Source: a virus. From it: a stretch of 64,000 bases of DNA. The stretch is taken from IMG/VR virus record IMGVR_UViG_3300028908_000009, positions 1-64,000 of that record; one strand, written 5' to 3'. Of this stretch, positions 52,501 through 60,147 are shown one piece after another. Numbering within the stretch: the stretch's first letter is position 1; every line of letters begins with the position of its first letter. The translations under genes were made by a program, and so were the position numbers. The notes below the pieces were generated by a model. It was not told where the DNA came from, searched no databases, and saw only the letters and a list, made by a program, of their open reading frames with translations.

Positions 52501-52531
52501 ATAATGTCCCCCAAACCGAACGTAAGCCGAA
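52501..52531 (+). repeat. 31-bp repeat, copy A
   Basis: It matches copy B (52587-52617) in inverted orientation at 28 of 31 positions. Core: GTCCCCCAAA followed by an AACGTAAGCCGAA end. A TATAAT overlaps its left edge. Possible binding sites for a replication or recombination protein. Confidence 0.7.
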
Positions 52532-52586
52532 GGCCACCTAACGCCCAGGAAACGCTTCGTTTAGCGCCGCCCCCCGCCAGGTTAGT

Positions 52587-52617
52587 TTCGGCTTACGTTT
52601 GATTTGGGGGACGTTAT
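52587..52617 (-). repeat. 31-bp repeat, copy B (inverted)
   Basis: This is the inverted counterpart of copy A, separated from it by 55 bases. With copy C it forms a 17-bp perfect inverted repeat (GATTTGGGGGACGTTAT against 52636-52652). The three copies could fold into alternative hairpins. Confidence 0.7.
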
Positions 52618-52635
52618 GGCCAACCGGGGGACAAA

Positions 52636-52664
52636 ATAACGTCCCCCAAATCGAGGTAAGCCGG
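52636..52664 (+). repeat. repeat, copy C (direct to A, one base shorter)
   Basis: ATAACGTCCCCCAAATCGA followed by GGTAAGCCGG: the left 17 bases equal the complement of copy B exactly and the right part is degenerate. It is followed by CCCCTTTTTTT. Confidence 0.6.
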
Positions 52665-52683
52665 CCCCTTTTTTTGAAAGAAA

Positions 52684-52716
52684 TCAGGCGTTCGACCGTT
52701 TACGCCGAACGCCTGA
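52684..52716 (-). terminator. intrinsic terminator of the RepA-like gene
   Basis: TCAGGCGTTCG (52684-52694) pairs perfectly with CGAACGCCTGA (52706-52716). In the minus-strand direction the hairpin follows the RepA-like stop by about 15 bases and is followed by TTTCTTTC, a usable U-run. Confidence 0.7.
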
Positions 52717-52731
52717 CTGGTGAGGCAGGAT

Positions 52732-54207
52732 TTACTCCTCCTCTGGCGGCGGTAGCCAGTAGACCGGCCGGTCCTTCCGGCGCAGGAGCTGGCCGGTTGC
52801 GGTGAGGTGGTCGAGGGTCGCCCGGATGACGGCCGGGTCCTCGTCGAGGTAGCTCTCGATCTGCCGCCGGCTGACCCGCCCCTTCGAGTCCGCATGGACC
52901 TCCGGTGGAGGTTCCGCCACGAGCCGCAGGATCGTCTCCGCGAGGTCCTTCCGCTGCCTGGCCCCGGAAGCCATGCTCGGCAACGCGAGGGCGGCAGGGG
53001 GCACGAGGCGCAGCGAGAGGGGCCCGTCCGGGCTCCGGTGGCCGTGCAGACGGAGCACGAGGGGCGGAGGAGTCGGACCCTCCCGCAGCTTGGCCCACGA
53101 GAGCTTCCGGACGGGCTGGTCCTCTTCCTCCCCGGGAAGGCGTCCCTCCTTCTGCTCGACCTGGAGGAGCATGGCCGCATCGACGGCCCCGACGATGTCG
53201 GCCCCGGCGATGTCGTCCTGCACCCCGAGGCGGCGCTTCTCCCCGGGCGGCATCTTCCGGGTGTGGTGGAGGAACATCACGGCGCAGCCGTAGGTGGCAA
53301 CGAGCGGGTAGACGTGCTGGTGGAAGAACTGGCGGGTAGCGGCGGCGTCCACCTCCGAGCCCGTGCGGACGGCCCGGAGGGAGTCGATCACGAGCAGGTC
53401 CGGCCGGATGTCGGCCAGGGTCTCGTGCAGGCGGGAAACCCAGTCCCGCGAGCGGAAGCTGAAGCCCTGCCTGGGCTTCGTCCACCAGAACGTCCGGCCG
53501 ACTACCTCGTCCAGCTTGACGCCCATGCCCCGGGCGAGCCGGAGCAGCCGGCCGGCGGCCTTGTGCGGGTGCTGTTCCTCGTCCACCAGGAGGACCCGGA
53601 CGGGCCGCTCCGGCCCCAGCCAGGCCCCCAGCGGGTTGGCGTCACCGACGGCCAGGGAGAGGGCCAGGGATGCCGCCAGGAGGCTCTTCCCGGCGGCCGG
53701 TTCCCCAGCCAGGACGAGGATGTCCCCCCGGGCCACCAGCCCCTCGACGAGCCAGGTAGGTCGGGGCATCTCCAGCGGCGGGTCGTCGATCGCCATTCCC
53801 CGGCTAGCCGCCGATCCCCGTGGCAGGCGGGCCAGCCGCTCCAGCACCTCGTCGTCGAACGGGTTTTCGGCCAGCTTCTCGACCAGGGTCAGCCGCTCGT
53901 GCTTCCGCAGCAGCACCCCCACCGACCGGGCCAGGTAGGCGGGATCCTTCGGGACGAACCCGTCCAGCCGGCGGGACAGCTCCAGCATGTCCTTGTCGGA
54001 CAGGTTCGCCTCGTCCCGCAGGCGTTCGATCGTGATCGGCTCCCCACGTCGGGCGAGGGCGAGGATGGCCCGCCACACCCGGGCGGGGAGGCCGATCAAT
54101 GGTGGAACTTCAATCCATGCCTCCGGAGAGACCTCCCCACTCAATAGGCAGGTCGTCGATAGTTCCCAGACCCGCTCCCCCAGCGTCTCCAGCAACCTCG
54201 TCCTCAT
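52732..54207 (-). CDS. RepA-like RecA-fold ATPase (replicative helicase or loader)
   Basis: The protein is 491 residues. The central RecA-like domain shows Walker A LAGEPAAGKSLL (~167), Walker B DLLVIDSLRAV (~271) and FLHHTRK (~313), the pattern of the AAA_25/RepA family of plasmid and phage replication ATPases. An N-terminal helical part resembles a DnaB/primase-type N domain, and the C-terminal end looks like a winged helix. It would unwind DNA or load helicase at the origin. ATG at 54207 follows GAGGTGG and overlaps the XRE gene by 98 bases; later starts are possible. It is followed by an intrinsic terminator. Confidence 0.75.
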   Translation of the reverse strand: MRTRLLETLGERVWELSTTCLLSGEVSPEAWIEVPPLIGLPARVWRAILALARRGEPITIERLRDEANLSDKDMLELSRRLDGFVPKDPAYLARSVGVLLRKHERLTLVEKLAENPFDDEVLERLARLPRGSAASRGMAIDDPPLEMPRPTWLVEGLVARGDILVLAGEPAAGKSLLAASLALSLAVGDANPLGAWLGPERPVRVLLVDEEQHPHKAAGRLLRLARGMGVKLDEVVGRTFWWTKPRQGFSFRSRDWVSRLHETLADIRPDLLVIDSLRAVRTGSEVDAAATRQFFHQHVYPLVATYGCAVMFLHHTRKMPPGEKRRLGVQDDIAGADIVGAVDAAMLLQVEQKEGRLPGEEEDQPVRKLSWAKLREGPTPPPLVLRLHGHRSPDGPLSLRLVPPAALALPSMASGARQRKDLAETILRLVAEPPPEVHADSKGRVSRRQIESYLDEDPAVIRATLDHLTATGQLLRRKDRPVYWLPPPEEE

Positions 54208-54694
54208 CGTCCACCTCGTCTTCCGAGACCTTCTCCGGGCGGCCCGTCGGTGTCGGCGGCAGGCCGAGCTGCTCCCGCTTGCGGCGACACATCTCCGCTA
54301 CGCTCAGCCCTTCCTCCACCCACTTCCAGTAGTCCTCCACCCACTCCCGCTTGACCGTTCGCGGAGAGCCGGCCCGGACGTGCAGGCGGTTCTCGCCCTG
54401 GAGCCGCTGGATCAGCGCCTGCTCGAACTCGTGCAGCTCGTCGAGCGAGACGCCGACGCCCCGGGCGATGGCGACGATGGTGGACCACTTCGGGGTCTGC
54501 ATGACACCCCGTTCCAGCCGGGTGACGGTGTGGGAGGACCTCCCGGCCCGCAGGCCGACCTTCCGAATCGACAGGCCCTTCCGCACCCGGAGGGCCCGGA
54601 GGATCATCGCCACCGGCGGCGGATCGTAGGGAAAGGTCGGATCCTTGGCGGGCCAAGTCCTGTGTTTGGCGTATTTGTCGTACCACGCTGCCAT
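54110..54694 (-). CDS. XRE-family helix-turn-helix regulator
   Basis: The protein is 194 residues. ATG at 54694 follows AAGGAGG. A classic XRE helix-turn-helix spans about residues 28-83: LRVRKGLSIRKVGLRAGRSS then TVTRLERG, followed by IVAIARGVGVSLDEL. A second helical region (WVEEGLSVAEMCRRKREQLG) and an acidic disordered tail follow. It is divergent from the Sak4-like gene, so it likely controls the promoter at 54742-54770 and, with the RepA-like gene, its own unit. Confidence 0.8.
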   Translation of the reverse strand: MAAWYDKYAKHRTWPAKDPTFPYDPPPVAMILRALRVRKGLSIRKVGLRAGRSSHTVTRLERGVMQTPKWSTIVAIARGVGVSLDELHEFEQALIQRLQGENRLHVRAGSPRTVKREWVEDYWKWVEEGLSVAEMCRRKREQLGLPPTPTGRPEKVSEDEVDDEDEVAGDAGGAGLGTIDDLPIEWGGLSGGMD

Positions 54695-54741
54695 GACAGC
54701 CTCCTTTTCGGGGACGCCTCAGCCTACGGGAAAAAAAGATC

Positions 54742-54770
54742 TTGCACCAGGTGCCCCCTCGGCGTACACT
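54742..54770 (+). promoter_or_regulatory. sigma-70-type promoter of the recombination module
   Basis: TTGCAC (54742-54747), 17 bases, TACACT (54765-54770). The inverted pair CACTC ... GAGTG with an 11-base gap lies across the -10 and start region and could be the operator for the divergent XRE regulator. The transcript would begin about 23 bases before the ATG at 54800, after GGAGGAG. Confidence 0.6.
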
Positions 54771-54799
54771 CCCAACGTCGTCGAGTGGAGGAGAAAAAA

Positions 54800-55891
54800 A
54801 TGAATCCCAGGAACGAGTCCAACCCCGCCTCTCCTGGCGGGCTCACCCTCCCCCCGGAACTGGCTCCCTTCGGCGGTCGCGGCCCGGCCCATCGGAAGGG
54901 TCTCAAGCTGCTGGTCTCCGGGCCGCCGAAGACCGGCAAGAGCTTCTTCGCCGCCCACGCCCCCCGGCCCCTCGTCGCCTTCGATTGCGGCGAGGCCGGG
55001 ATCCAGCCCTACCTCCAGCCGGACGACGTGTGGCTGGAAGTCACGGGGCCGGCGACGGCGAAGGCGGCCATCGACTGGGTGATGCAGCACGAGGACGAAA
55101 TCGCCACCCTCGTGATCGACCCGGTGACTACCCTCTGGTCCGACTGGATGGACTACTGGGCGGCGAAGCTGGAGTCCGAGGGCAAGCTGAACGCCGACGG
55201 CCAGATCCACGTCGGGAGCTGGCGGAAGATCAAGGGGCCGTGGAAGAGGAACATCTTCTTCCCGCTCCAGCGCGCGCCCTTCCACGTGATCCTGACCGCC
55301 TGGCCGAAGGAGCTGGAGATCAGCGAGGGCGACGCGCCCCCGGGGATCCGTGGCGGCCTCCAGATCAAGAAGGTTGCCGAGGCCCAGGTGGAGAAGACCC
55401 TGCGCTACCTCTACGACCTCTGGCTCCAGACGGGCGTCGAGCTGGACGAGCTGAACCGCCCCACGAGCCGCCATTGGATCCGGCTGGCCGGCGGGCGGCG
55501 GCCGATCACGGTCCCGCCGAGCGAGTTTTACACCGGTCGGGTCTGGCGTTTCGATGCCCGGAAGCCGGAAAATCCTTGGGAGAAGGTGGTCGGGCCGTGG
55601 CTCGACGCCTGGCAGAAGAGCCCGGCGGCCGTGGAGCACCTTGGCCCGCGCGATCCCGAGGAGGCCGCCGCCGCGATGGCGGAGATGGTCGCCGAGGAGA
55701 TCGAGGCCGAGGTCGGGCGCTTCATCACCGCCCTTGAGGAGGCCGAGACGTTGTCGAAGCTGCGCGACGTCTGGTCCAACATCGTGTCGGAATGGGCCGG
55801 GCTCGACGCCCGGCACAAGGCGGCCCTCGAACGGGCCAAGGACCGCCGCAAGGCGGAGCTTCAGAAGGCCGAGCAGGCCGGGAGGAAGTGA
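54800..55891 (+). CDS. Sak4-like RecA-fold ATPase (phage recombination)
   Basis: The protein is 363 residues. Walker A SGPPKTGKSFF (~40) and Walker B ATLVIDPVTTLW (~103), together with FDCGEAGI, match AAA_24-type Sak4 ATPases, which assist single-strand annealing in phages. The second half contains a long acidic helix-rich tail (residues ~280-360). ATG follows GGAGGAGAAAAAAA. It is the first gene of the module, and a RecB-like nuclease lies further downstream, so homologous recombination or genome repair is the likely task. Confidence 0.75.
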   Translation: MNPRNESNPASPGGLTLPPELAPFGGRGPAHRKGLKLLVSGPPKTGKSFFAAHAPRPLVAFDCGEAGIQPYLQPDDVWLEVTGPATAKAAIDWVMQHEDEIATLVIDPVTTLWSDWMDYWAAKLESEGKLNADGQIHVGSWRKIKGPWKRNIFFPLQRAPFHVILTAWPKELEISEGDAPPGIRGGLQIKKVAEAQVEKTLRYLYDLWLQTGVELDELNRPTSRHWIRLAGGRRPITVPPSEFYTGRVWRFDARKPENPWEKVVGPWLDAWQKSPAAVEHLGPRDPEEAAAAMAEMVAEEIEAEVGRFITALEEAETLSKLRDVWSNIVSEWAGLDARHKAALERAKDRRKAELQKAEQAGRK

Positions 55892-55893
55892 TC

Positions 55894-56607
55894 GTGGGAC
55901 GTCTTTCCGAGTTTCTCCAGAACCAGGGTTTCGATCCTGAGCAGGCTCCGGAGGAGCGGGCAGGCTTCGCCGAGCCGCCCACCGACAAGTGGCTGCTCGT
56001 CCAGACGGCCCGGGACGGGGCCTGGGGTGCCCCGGAGGTCCGGCTCACCGCCAGCGGGCTGCCGCTGTTCAGTTGCACCTTCCGGGTGCTGGGAGCGGAG
56101 AAGGGCACGGATCGAGACGCCGCCGGCAGCTTCACCCGCCGATTCACCTGGTTCCTCGAACCCTACCAGGGAGAAGGCGCGGCCGGCTCGCCGCTCCAGG
56201 GTCCCTTCGTCGCCCTGCTGAACGCGCTGTTCAGCTCGGGCGTCGGTGACGGAATCGAGGACGGGAAGGAGCGGGCCAAGGCCCGGTGGCGGAACACCCT
56301 CACCGTGCTGGAGCAGATCGCCGAGCGGCACGGCGTGGACCCGGCGCAGTACGCCTCCCCGGCCCAGCTCTTCGGCGCGCTCGCCGCACTCGCCCTCCGC
56401 GAGCAGCCCCGAACCCTGCTTATGAAGTACCGGATGGTCTCCCGGACGAGGAAGAACGCCGACGGCAGCCGCGAGGCCGTGACCGACGACAGCGGCCGGG
56501 CCATCCTCGATCCGCGCATCCAGCAGATCAAGGACGACACGACGGCGAACAGGGAGAAGCTGGGGATCGAGGTCTGGATCGAACCGGACGAGGAGATCCC
56601 CTTCTGA
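55894..56607 (+). CDS. hypothetical protein of the recombination module (possible ssDNA-binding partner)
   Basis: The protein is 237 residues, GTG at 55894, eight bases after GGAGG; a GTG two codons earlier is possible. It starts with a helical N terminus, then a strand-rich region (PEVRLTASGLPLFSCTFRVLGAE). It ends with EVWIEPDEEIPF, an acidic tail like those of single-strand-binding proteins. No OB-fold motif can be proved by eye. Its place immediately after a Sak4-like ATPase is typical for an SSB or an annealing partner. Confidence 0.5.
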   Translation: MGRLSEFLQNQGFDPEQAPEERAGFAEPPTDKWLLVQTARDGAWGAPEVRLTASGLPLFSCTFRVLGAEKGTDRDAAGSFTRRFTWFLEPYQGEGAAGSPLQGPFVALLNALFSSGVGDGIEDGKERAKARWRNTLTVLEQIAERHGVDPAQYASPAQLFGALAALALREQPRTLLMKYRMVSRTRKNADGSREAVTDDSGRAILDPRIQQIKDDTTANREKLGIEVWIEPDEEIPF

Positions 56608-56642
56608 AGCATCGGCGCTCCTGCGCCGGAAAGGAGGACAAG

Positions 56643-57221
56643 ATGAAGTACGGTGCCATCATCGCAACCCTGTTCCTGCTGCTCGCCCCCATCGCGCAGG
56701 CGGGAACCTACCAGGTCGTCATCGACGGCGTCGAGGGCTGGGCCGCCACCGACGAGGTCGCGCCCAACACCTTCGACACGGCCATCGAGCTGGAGGACGG
56801 GACCCATCTCCAGTTCGTGAACTCCGAGGCCGGTCCGGCCCGGGTGAGCCTGCGCCGCCCGTCCGCCGAGACGGCCGAGGAGCTGAGCACCCTGCTCATC
56901 ACGAACCCGCTGACGCCCGACCAGGAGCGGCAGGTCATCGCCAGCAACGCGGACCTGTACGACATGCTCATCTGGTACAGGGTCCCGGTCGGAATCGACG
57001 GCCATCCCATGAAGACCGACTGCACCATCGAGGATTGCGTGGACGGTGCGGCGGTGACCTGCGGCCTGTTCGGCGGGCTGCGGAAGCTCGACTACCAGAC
57101 CGGCGACCATTGCCGGTACGAGTGCAACGACGGCAGCAAGGGCAGCGTCGAGTGCGAGAAGGTGACGGCGAAGCCCGACGATGCGCTGGAGACCCAGCGC
57201 ACCGGTGGAAACGGGAACTGA
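56643..57221 (+). CDS. secreted hypothetical protein with Cys residues
   Basis: The protein is 192 residues; ATG at 56643 follows GGAGGACAAG. A signal peptide is clear (basic start, IIATLFLLLAPIAQAG, cleavage after AQA). The mature part contains five Cys in its second half (KTDCTIEDC, TCGLFGG, HCRYECND), probably disulphide-bonded outside the cytoplasm. A secreted protein inside a replication module is unexpected; superinfection exclusion is one possibility. Confidence 0.6.
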   Translation: MKYGAIIATLFLLLAPIAQAGTYQVVIDGVEGWAATDEVAPNTFDTAIELEDGTHLQFVNSEAGPARVSLRRPSAETAEELSTLLITNPLTPDQERQVIASNADLYDMLIWYRVPVGIDGHPMKTDCTIEDCVDGAAVTCGLFGGLRKLDYQTGDHCRYECNDGSKGSVECEKVTAKPDDALETQRTGGNGN

Positions 57222-57231
57222 TCCCCACCAC

Positions 57232-57284
57232 GGGAGCCCGGCGGTAGGCAGCAGCTCACGGCGAGGGCGGGCCGCCGGGCTCCC
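57232..57284 (+). terminator. long-loop inverted repeat after the secreted protein gene
   Basis: GGGAGCCCGGCGG (57232-57244) pairs perfectly with 57272-57284 across a 27-base loop. It lies in the 93-base gap before the next gene, and no U-run follows. Either an attenuator or a leader structure for the next gene. Confidence 0.4.
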
Positions 57285-57314
57285 ATCTTCCTACCCACCA
57301 ACCAAGGAGGAAAC

Positions 57315-57545
57315 ATGGACGAGATGCAGGTCAACGAGCATCCGCAGGAAGCGAACTTCCTCACCTGGCTGAGCCAGAAGCTCGTGGACCTCGGGGAGAC
57401 CCAGGTCCTCGACAACCGGCGGCTTCACTACGTCCAGAACCTGCCGGCGAAGAAGCAGTATTACATCGTGATGAGCGCCATCAAGGAGTGGCGACAGGAG
57501 AACGCCCACCTCTTCGGTCGGAAGCAGGCGGGCGAACAGAGCTAG
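57315..57545 (+). CDS. small hypothetical protein
   Basis: The protein is 76 residues; ATG at 57315 follows AAGGAGGAAAC, a strong site. Helical: NFLTWLSQKLVDLGETQVLD and then RLHYVQNLPAKKQYYIVMSA. Unusually GC-poor in codon choice compared with its neighbours. Function unknown. Confidence 0.6.
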   Translation: MDEMQVNEHPQEANFLTWLSQKLVDLGETQVLDNRRLHYVQNLPAKKQYYIVMSAIKEWRQENAHLFGRKQAGEQS

Positions 57546-57577
57546 GCACCGTACAAGGGAAAGGGGAGGAAGAGACC

Positions 57578-58546
57578 ATGATCAAGCTGATCGACCTGCG
57601 TGGAGAGGAACGAACCTTCGAGTCCCTGGCAGAAGCCTGCTCGACCATCGAGGCCGAGGGGCAGATGCCCGGCGAGATCGTGGCGCTCTTCCTCCCCGAT
57701 CCGTCGGACGGGCCGAGGCCCATCGAACCCGTGATGTGGCCCTCGGAGGTGGACCCGTCGTCGAGCTGCCGCCGGGAGATCATCCTGAAGCGGCTGGTCG
57801 GCGACGGGCTCGCCTTCGACCTGCGGCGGGTTTGGGAGCGGTTCACCGGCATCGGGCTGGAGGCGGGCCTCGCGGCGGCAGGGATGGAGACCTACTCCTA
57901 CCAGCTCCAGGTCCCGGACGGGCTGGTGGAAGCGGACCTCGTCCAGAACCGGGACGTGTTGGTCCGCCTTCCGTCTTCCGGGCCCGACGGCAAGCCCCGC
58001 TGGGCGGTCCACTCCCCCGTGCTCGGTTGCAACCTGCGCGGGCGGGTGGACCGCATCAGCGCCGACGGTCGGGAGGTCATCGATTGGAAGGTGACGGGCT
58101 ACCCGGGACCACGGAAGGACTGGGGCCTGAACTCGTCGTGGGTTCTCCAGCTCCAGGTCTATGCCCACATGCTCCGGCTACTGCTCGGCCTGTCCGCCGA
58201 GGAACAGTCGCTCCAGGTGTGGCGTATCTACCGAGACCCCTACATCTGGAAGGAGCAGGAGTGCGGCTGGCGCAAGAGGAAGGTCGCGGACATGGACGCC
58301 GCCTTCAAGCGCTTCGAGGTGCCCGTCTGGGACGACGACAAGCTGGAGGGCGAGATCGGGGAGCATTGCCGCTCGACGATGGAGGCGCTGGAGAAGCTCG
58401 TCGAGAAGCCGGAGGACATCGCGGAGGTGCTTGCCGACATCCCGCTGGACGGGGAGGTCAGGAGGATGTATGGCGGAAAGAAATGTTCCACCTATTGCGA
58501 CGTCCGGGACGCCTGCTGGACCTTCTCCGGCCGGCCGATCTTCTGA
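57578..58546 (+). CDS. RecB/Cas4-like PD-(D/E)XK nuclease with Cys cluster
   Basis: The protein is 322 residues. The PD-(D/E)XK core shows LRGRVDRI (~155), VIDWKVT (~168) and LQLQVYAHM (~192), that is, the Asp, D-x-K and Q-x-x-x-Y motifs of the RecB/Cas4 class. Near the C terminus CSTYCDVRDAC gives three Cys, with a further Cys upstream in ECGW, a likely iron-sulphur cluster. Such enzymes resect or degrade DNA ends. Together with the Sak4-like ATPase it forms a plausible phage recombination pair. ATG follows GGGGAGGAAG. Confidence 0.8.
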   Translation: MIKLIDLRGEERTFESLAEACSTIEAEGQMPGEIVALFLPDPSDGPRPIEPVMWPSEVDPSSSCRREIILKRLVGDGLAFDLRRVWERFTGIGLEAGLAAAGMETYSYQLQVPDGLVEADLVQNRDVLVRLPSSGPDGKPRWAVHSPVLGCNLRGRVDRISADGREVIDWKVTGYPGPRKDWGLNSSWVLQLQVYAHMLRLLLGLSAEEQSLQVWRIYRDPYIWKEQECGWRKRKVADMDAAFKRFEVPVWDDDKLEGEIGEHCRSTMEALEKLVEKPEDIAEVLADIPLDGEVRRMYGGKKCSTYCDVRDACWTFSGRPIF

Positions 58547-58682
58547 GTTTTCGCCGGAGGTGGAGCAGGAGATCGTCTCGATCGTTCAGTGGGTCCGGGA
58601 GATCGCCTGGCTGCTGCGGATGGAGCACGACGTCGAAGAGGGAGAAGTGATCGCCGAGGTGAGACGGAGGCTCGGCGGGTAG
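58470..58682 (+). CDS. small hypothetical protein overlapping the nuclease gene
   Basis: The protein is 70 residues from ATG at 58470, four bases after AGGAGG, overlapping the nuclease end by 77 bases in another frame. Only the last ~45 residues (VEQEIVSIVQWVREIAWLL) look natural, so a start nearer 58550 is possible. Function unknown. Confidence 0.4.
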   Translation: MAERNVPPIATSGTPAGPSPAGRSSEFSPEVEQEIVSIVQWVREIAWLLRMEHDVEEGEVIAEVRRRLGG

Positions 58683-58690
58683 GGGCGACG

Positions 58691-59017
58691 GTGAGAGGAA
58701 GAAGCAGGGAAAGCCTGGAAGAGACGGCCCGAGATGTTCTCCATCGCTGTGCTACCTCCTCCCTGCGGCTTCGGCCCCTGGATAGGCCGGAGAGTTTCCA
58801 CCTGTGGCGAGTCCGTCGCAGGCTGACGGAGACGCTCGGAGAGGGGCCGGGCGCGCGGGTAGCCGAGGACTTCTTCCGCAAGCTCCACGATCTTCCCCGA
58901 CGCGAGCGACTGTGCCGGCTGGACTGGGCGAACCATGCGCTGCGCCGGGCCGGTCTCAAGATTCCTCCGCGAAAAGCAGTTGCCGAGCGACCCGGTTGGC
59001 CGTACTGGTGGATGTGA
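58691..59017 (+). CDS. basic hypothetical protein
   Basis: The protein is 108 residues from GTG at 58691, after AGGGGCG. It is Arg-rich and helical with RLRPLDRPESFHLWRVRRR and ends in Trp/Tyr (PGWPYWWM). Function unknown. Confidence 0.5.
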   Translation: MRGRSRESLEETARDVLHRCATSSLRLRPLDRPESFHLWRVRRRLTETLGEGPGARVAEDFFRKLHDLPRRERLCRLDWANHALRRAGLKIPPRKAVAERPGWPYWWM

Positions 59018-59033
59018 GATGGGGGTTCCCCCG

Positions 59034-59131
59034 GGAGGGACGTCGCACCAGGCGAACTACACCGTACCCGGCGCTCTACTTACCAGGCACGCGGGGGAAC
59101 CCTGGCAGGCAGGATCGTGCGACGTCCCTCC
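59034..59131 (+). ncRNA. structured leader upstream of the DUF5662-like gene
   Basis: A perfect 15-bp inverted repeat (GGAGGGACGTCGCAC at 59034-59048, its complement at 59117-59131) encloses 68 bases, within which CCAGG and CCTGG can pair again. The gene downstream starts at 59156 after GGGGAGAAG. The region is non-coding on inspection and lies in a 138-base gap. It may be a riboregulator, a self-cleaving RNA or a processing site; no known class was recognised. Confidence 0.45.
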
Positions 59132-59155
59132 GTCTTTCCCAGGGGAGAAGCGACG

Positions 59156-59662
59156 ATGAAACCCGAGTTCAAGGTATTGACCCAGGTCCTGGCCCACCGG
59201 GCCCACGTGGCCGCCCGGCTGGAGCAGATCATTACCAGGCTGCGGGAGCGGGCGACCCTCCACGACCTGACGAAGCTCCAGCCCGAGGAGTTCGACATCT
59301 TCACCGAGACCCACGAGGAGTTCGCCCGCGCGCCCTTCGGGACCGAGGCGTACAGGCGAGTGGAGGAGAAGGGCCGCAAGGCCGTGAATCACCACTACCG
59401 ACACAACCGCCACCACGTCAAGCACCACCCGAACGGCTGGGAGGACATGAACCTGATCGACCTGCTGGAGCTGCTCGCCGATTGGAAGGCCGCTTCCCGC
59501 AGGGACCCGGGCCAGCGGTGGTGGGGCGAGGGCTTCCACCGGGCTCTCGAACGGGCGGGCTTCCCTCCCGGCGTCGTGAAGGTCCTCGTGAACACCGTCG
59601 TCGAGCTGGGCTGGAACGCGGACGAGGAGAGCCTCGGCCTGGAGTGGGACGAGAGCTGGTAG
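59156..59662 (+). CDS. DUF5662-like protein (HD-type metal motif pattern)
   Basis: The protein is 168 residues. It shows LHDLTKLQPEEF, then NHHYRHNRHHVKHHPNGW and LLADWKAASRRDPGQRW, the His-rich pattern I associate with DUF5662, a small phage family with predicted metal binding reminiscent of HD-type phosphohydrolases. The activity is not known. It follows the structured leader. Confidence 0.7.
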   Translation: MKPEFKVLTQVLAHRAHVAARLEQIITRLRERATLHDLTKLQPEEFDIFTETHEEFARAPFGTEAYRRVEEKGRKAVNHHYRHNRHHVKHHPNGWEDMNLIDLLELLADWKAASRRDPGQRWWGEGFHRALERAGFPPGVVKVLVNTVVELGWNADEESLGLEWDESW

Positions 59663-59671
59663 GAGGTACCG

Positions 59672-59971
59672 ATGGCCGACTTGGTGAGCATCGTGGAGAG
59701 GGCCATCAAGGCCACGAACGACCCGGAGGAGCGCGAGGCCCTGGTGTTCCTGAACGACCTGGCCTGGAGGCTGTTCACGGCTCGCAACAGGTTTGCGGAC
59801 ATCGGGGATCGGTACTGGAACGATAGCCAGAAAGGGCTGGTGGAGGTCTCCAGGAAAGCGCGCACGTGGGTAGAGAAGACGGAGTTCCTGAGCGCGCAGG
59901 TGCAGGGGCTTGCCGACGAGTACGCTCGGCAGCTCATCCTGCGGAAGGAGCGGGAGGAAAAGACGCGATGA
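59672..59971 (+). CDS. hypothetical helical protein
   Basis: The protein is 99 residues, all helical by pattern (LVSIVERAIKATNDPEEREA). Its stop overlaps the next start as ATGA. Function unknown. Confidence 0.5.
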   Translation: MADLVSIVERAIKATNDPEEREALVFLNDLAWRLFTARNRFADIGDRYWNDSQKGLVEVSRKARTWVEKTEFLSAQVQGLADEYARQLILRKEREEKTR

Positions 59972-60147
59972 ATGACACCCTTCGGGAGATCGAGAACGCC
60001 ATCGACGACGTCGTGATCGGGGCGGAGAAGGCCATCAAGACCGTTGAACGTATAGCCAACAGCCTGGACACCCTGTTGGACGAGCTGCGCGAGGTCCTCG
60101 CGGACGCGGAGAACGCGCAGAACCTGATCGGAGAGGTGGATGAGTAG
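59968..60147 (+). CDS. small coiled-coil hypothetical protein
   Basis: The protein is 59 residues, acidic, with repeated hydrophobic spacing (IENAIDDVVIGAEKAIKTVE) and a strong helix forecast. ATG at 59968 overlaps the previous stop. Function unknown. Confidence 0.5.
   Translation: MNDTLREIENAIDDVVIGAEKAIKTVERIANSLDTLLDELREVLADAENAQNLIGEVDE

Larger units (their letters stand above)
52190..52731. other. non-coding region with hairpins and repeats (542 bp)
   Basis: No gene is supported. It lies between two converging units and contains four listed structures: a terminator-like hairpin at 52201-52233, a long hairpin at 52393-52429, three copies of a ~31-bp repeat (52501-52664) and a terminator for the leftward gene at 52684-52716. 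Between 52433 and 52500 the composition becomes AT-richer than the surroundings, and a TATAAT at 52500-52505 sits at the edge of the first repeat. Proximity to a RepA-like ATPase gene suggests an origin of replication, but this is inference. Confidence 0.6.

Noticed and set aside
52471-52505. TTGCGC ... TATAAT as a promoter into the repeats
   Set aside because: The spacer is 23 bases and no alternative -35 is present. The TATAAT is noted only as an AT-rich edge.
59034-59131. tRNA-like gene at the structured leader
   Set aside because: The basal stem is 15 bp, and no T-loop or anticodon arm of tRNA form is present.
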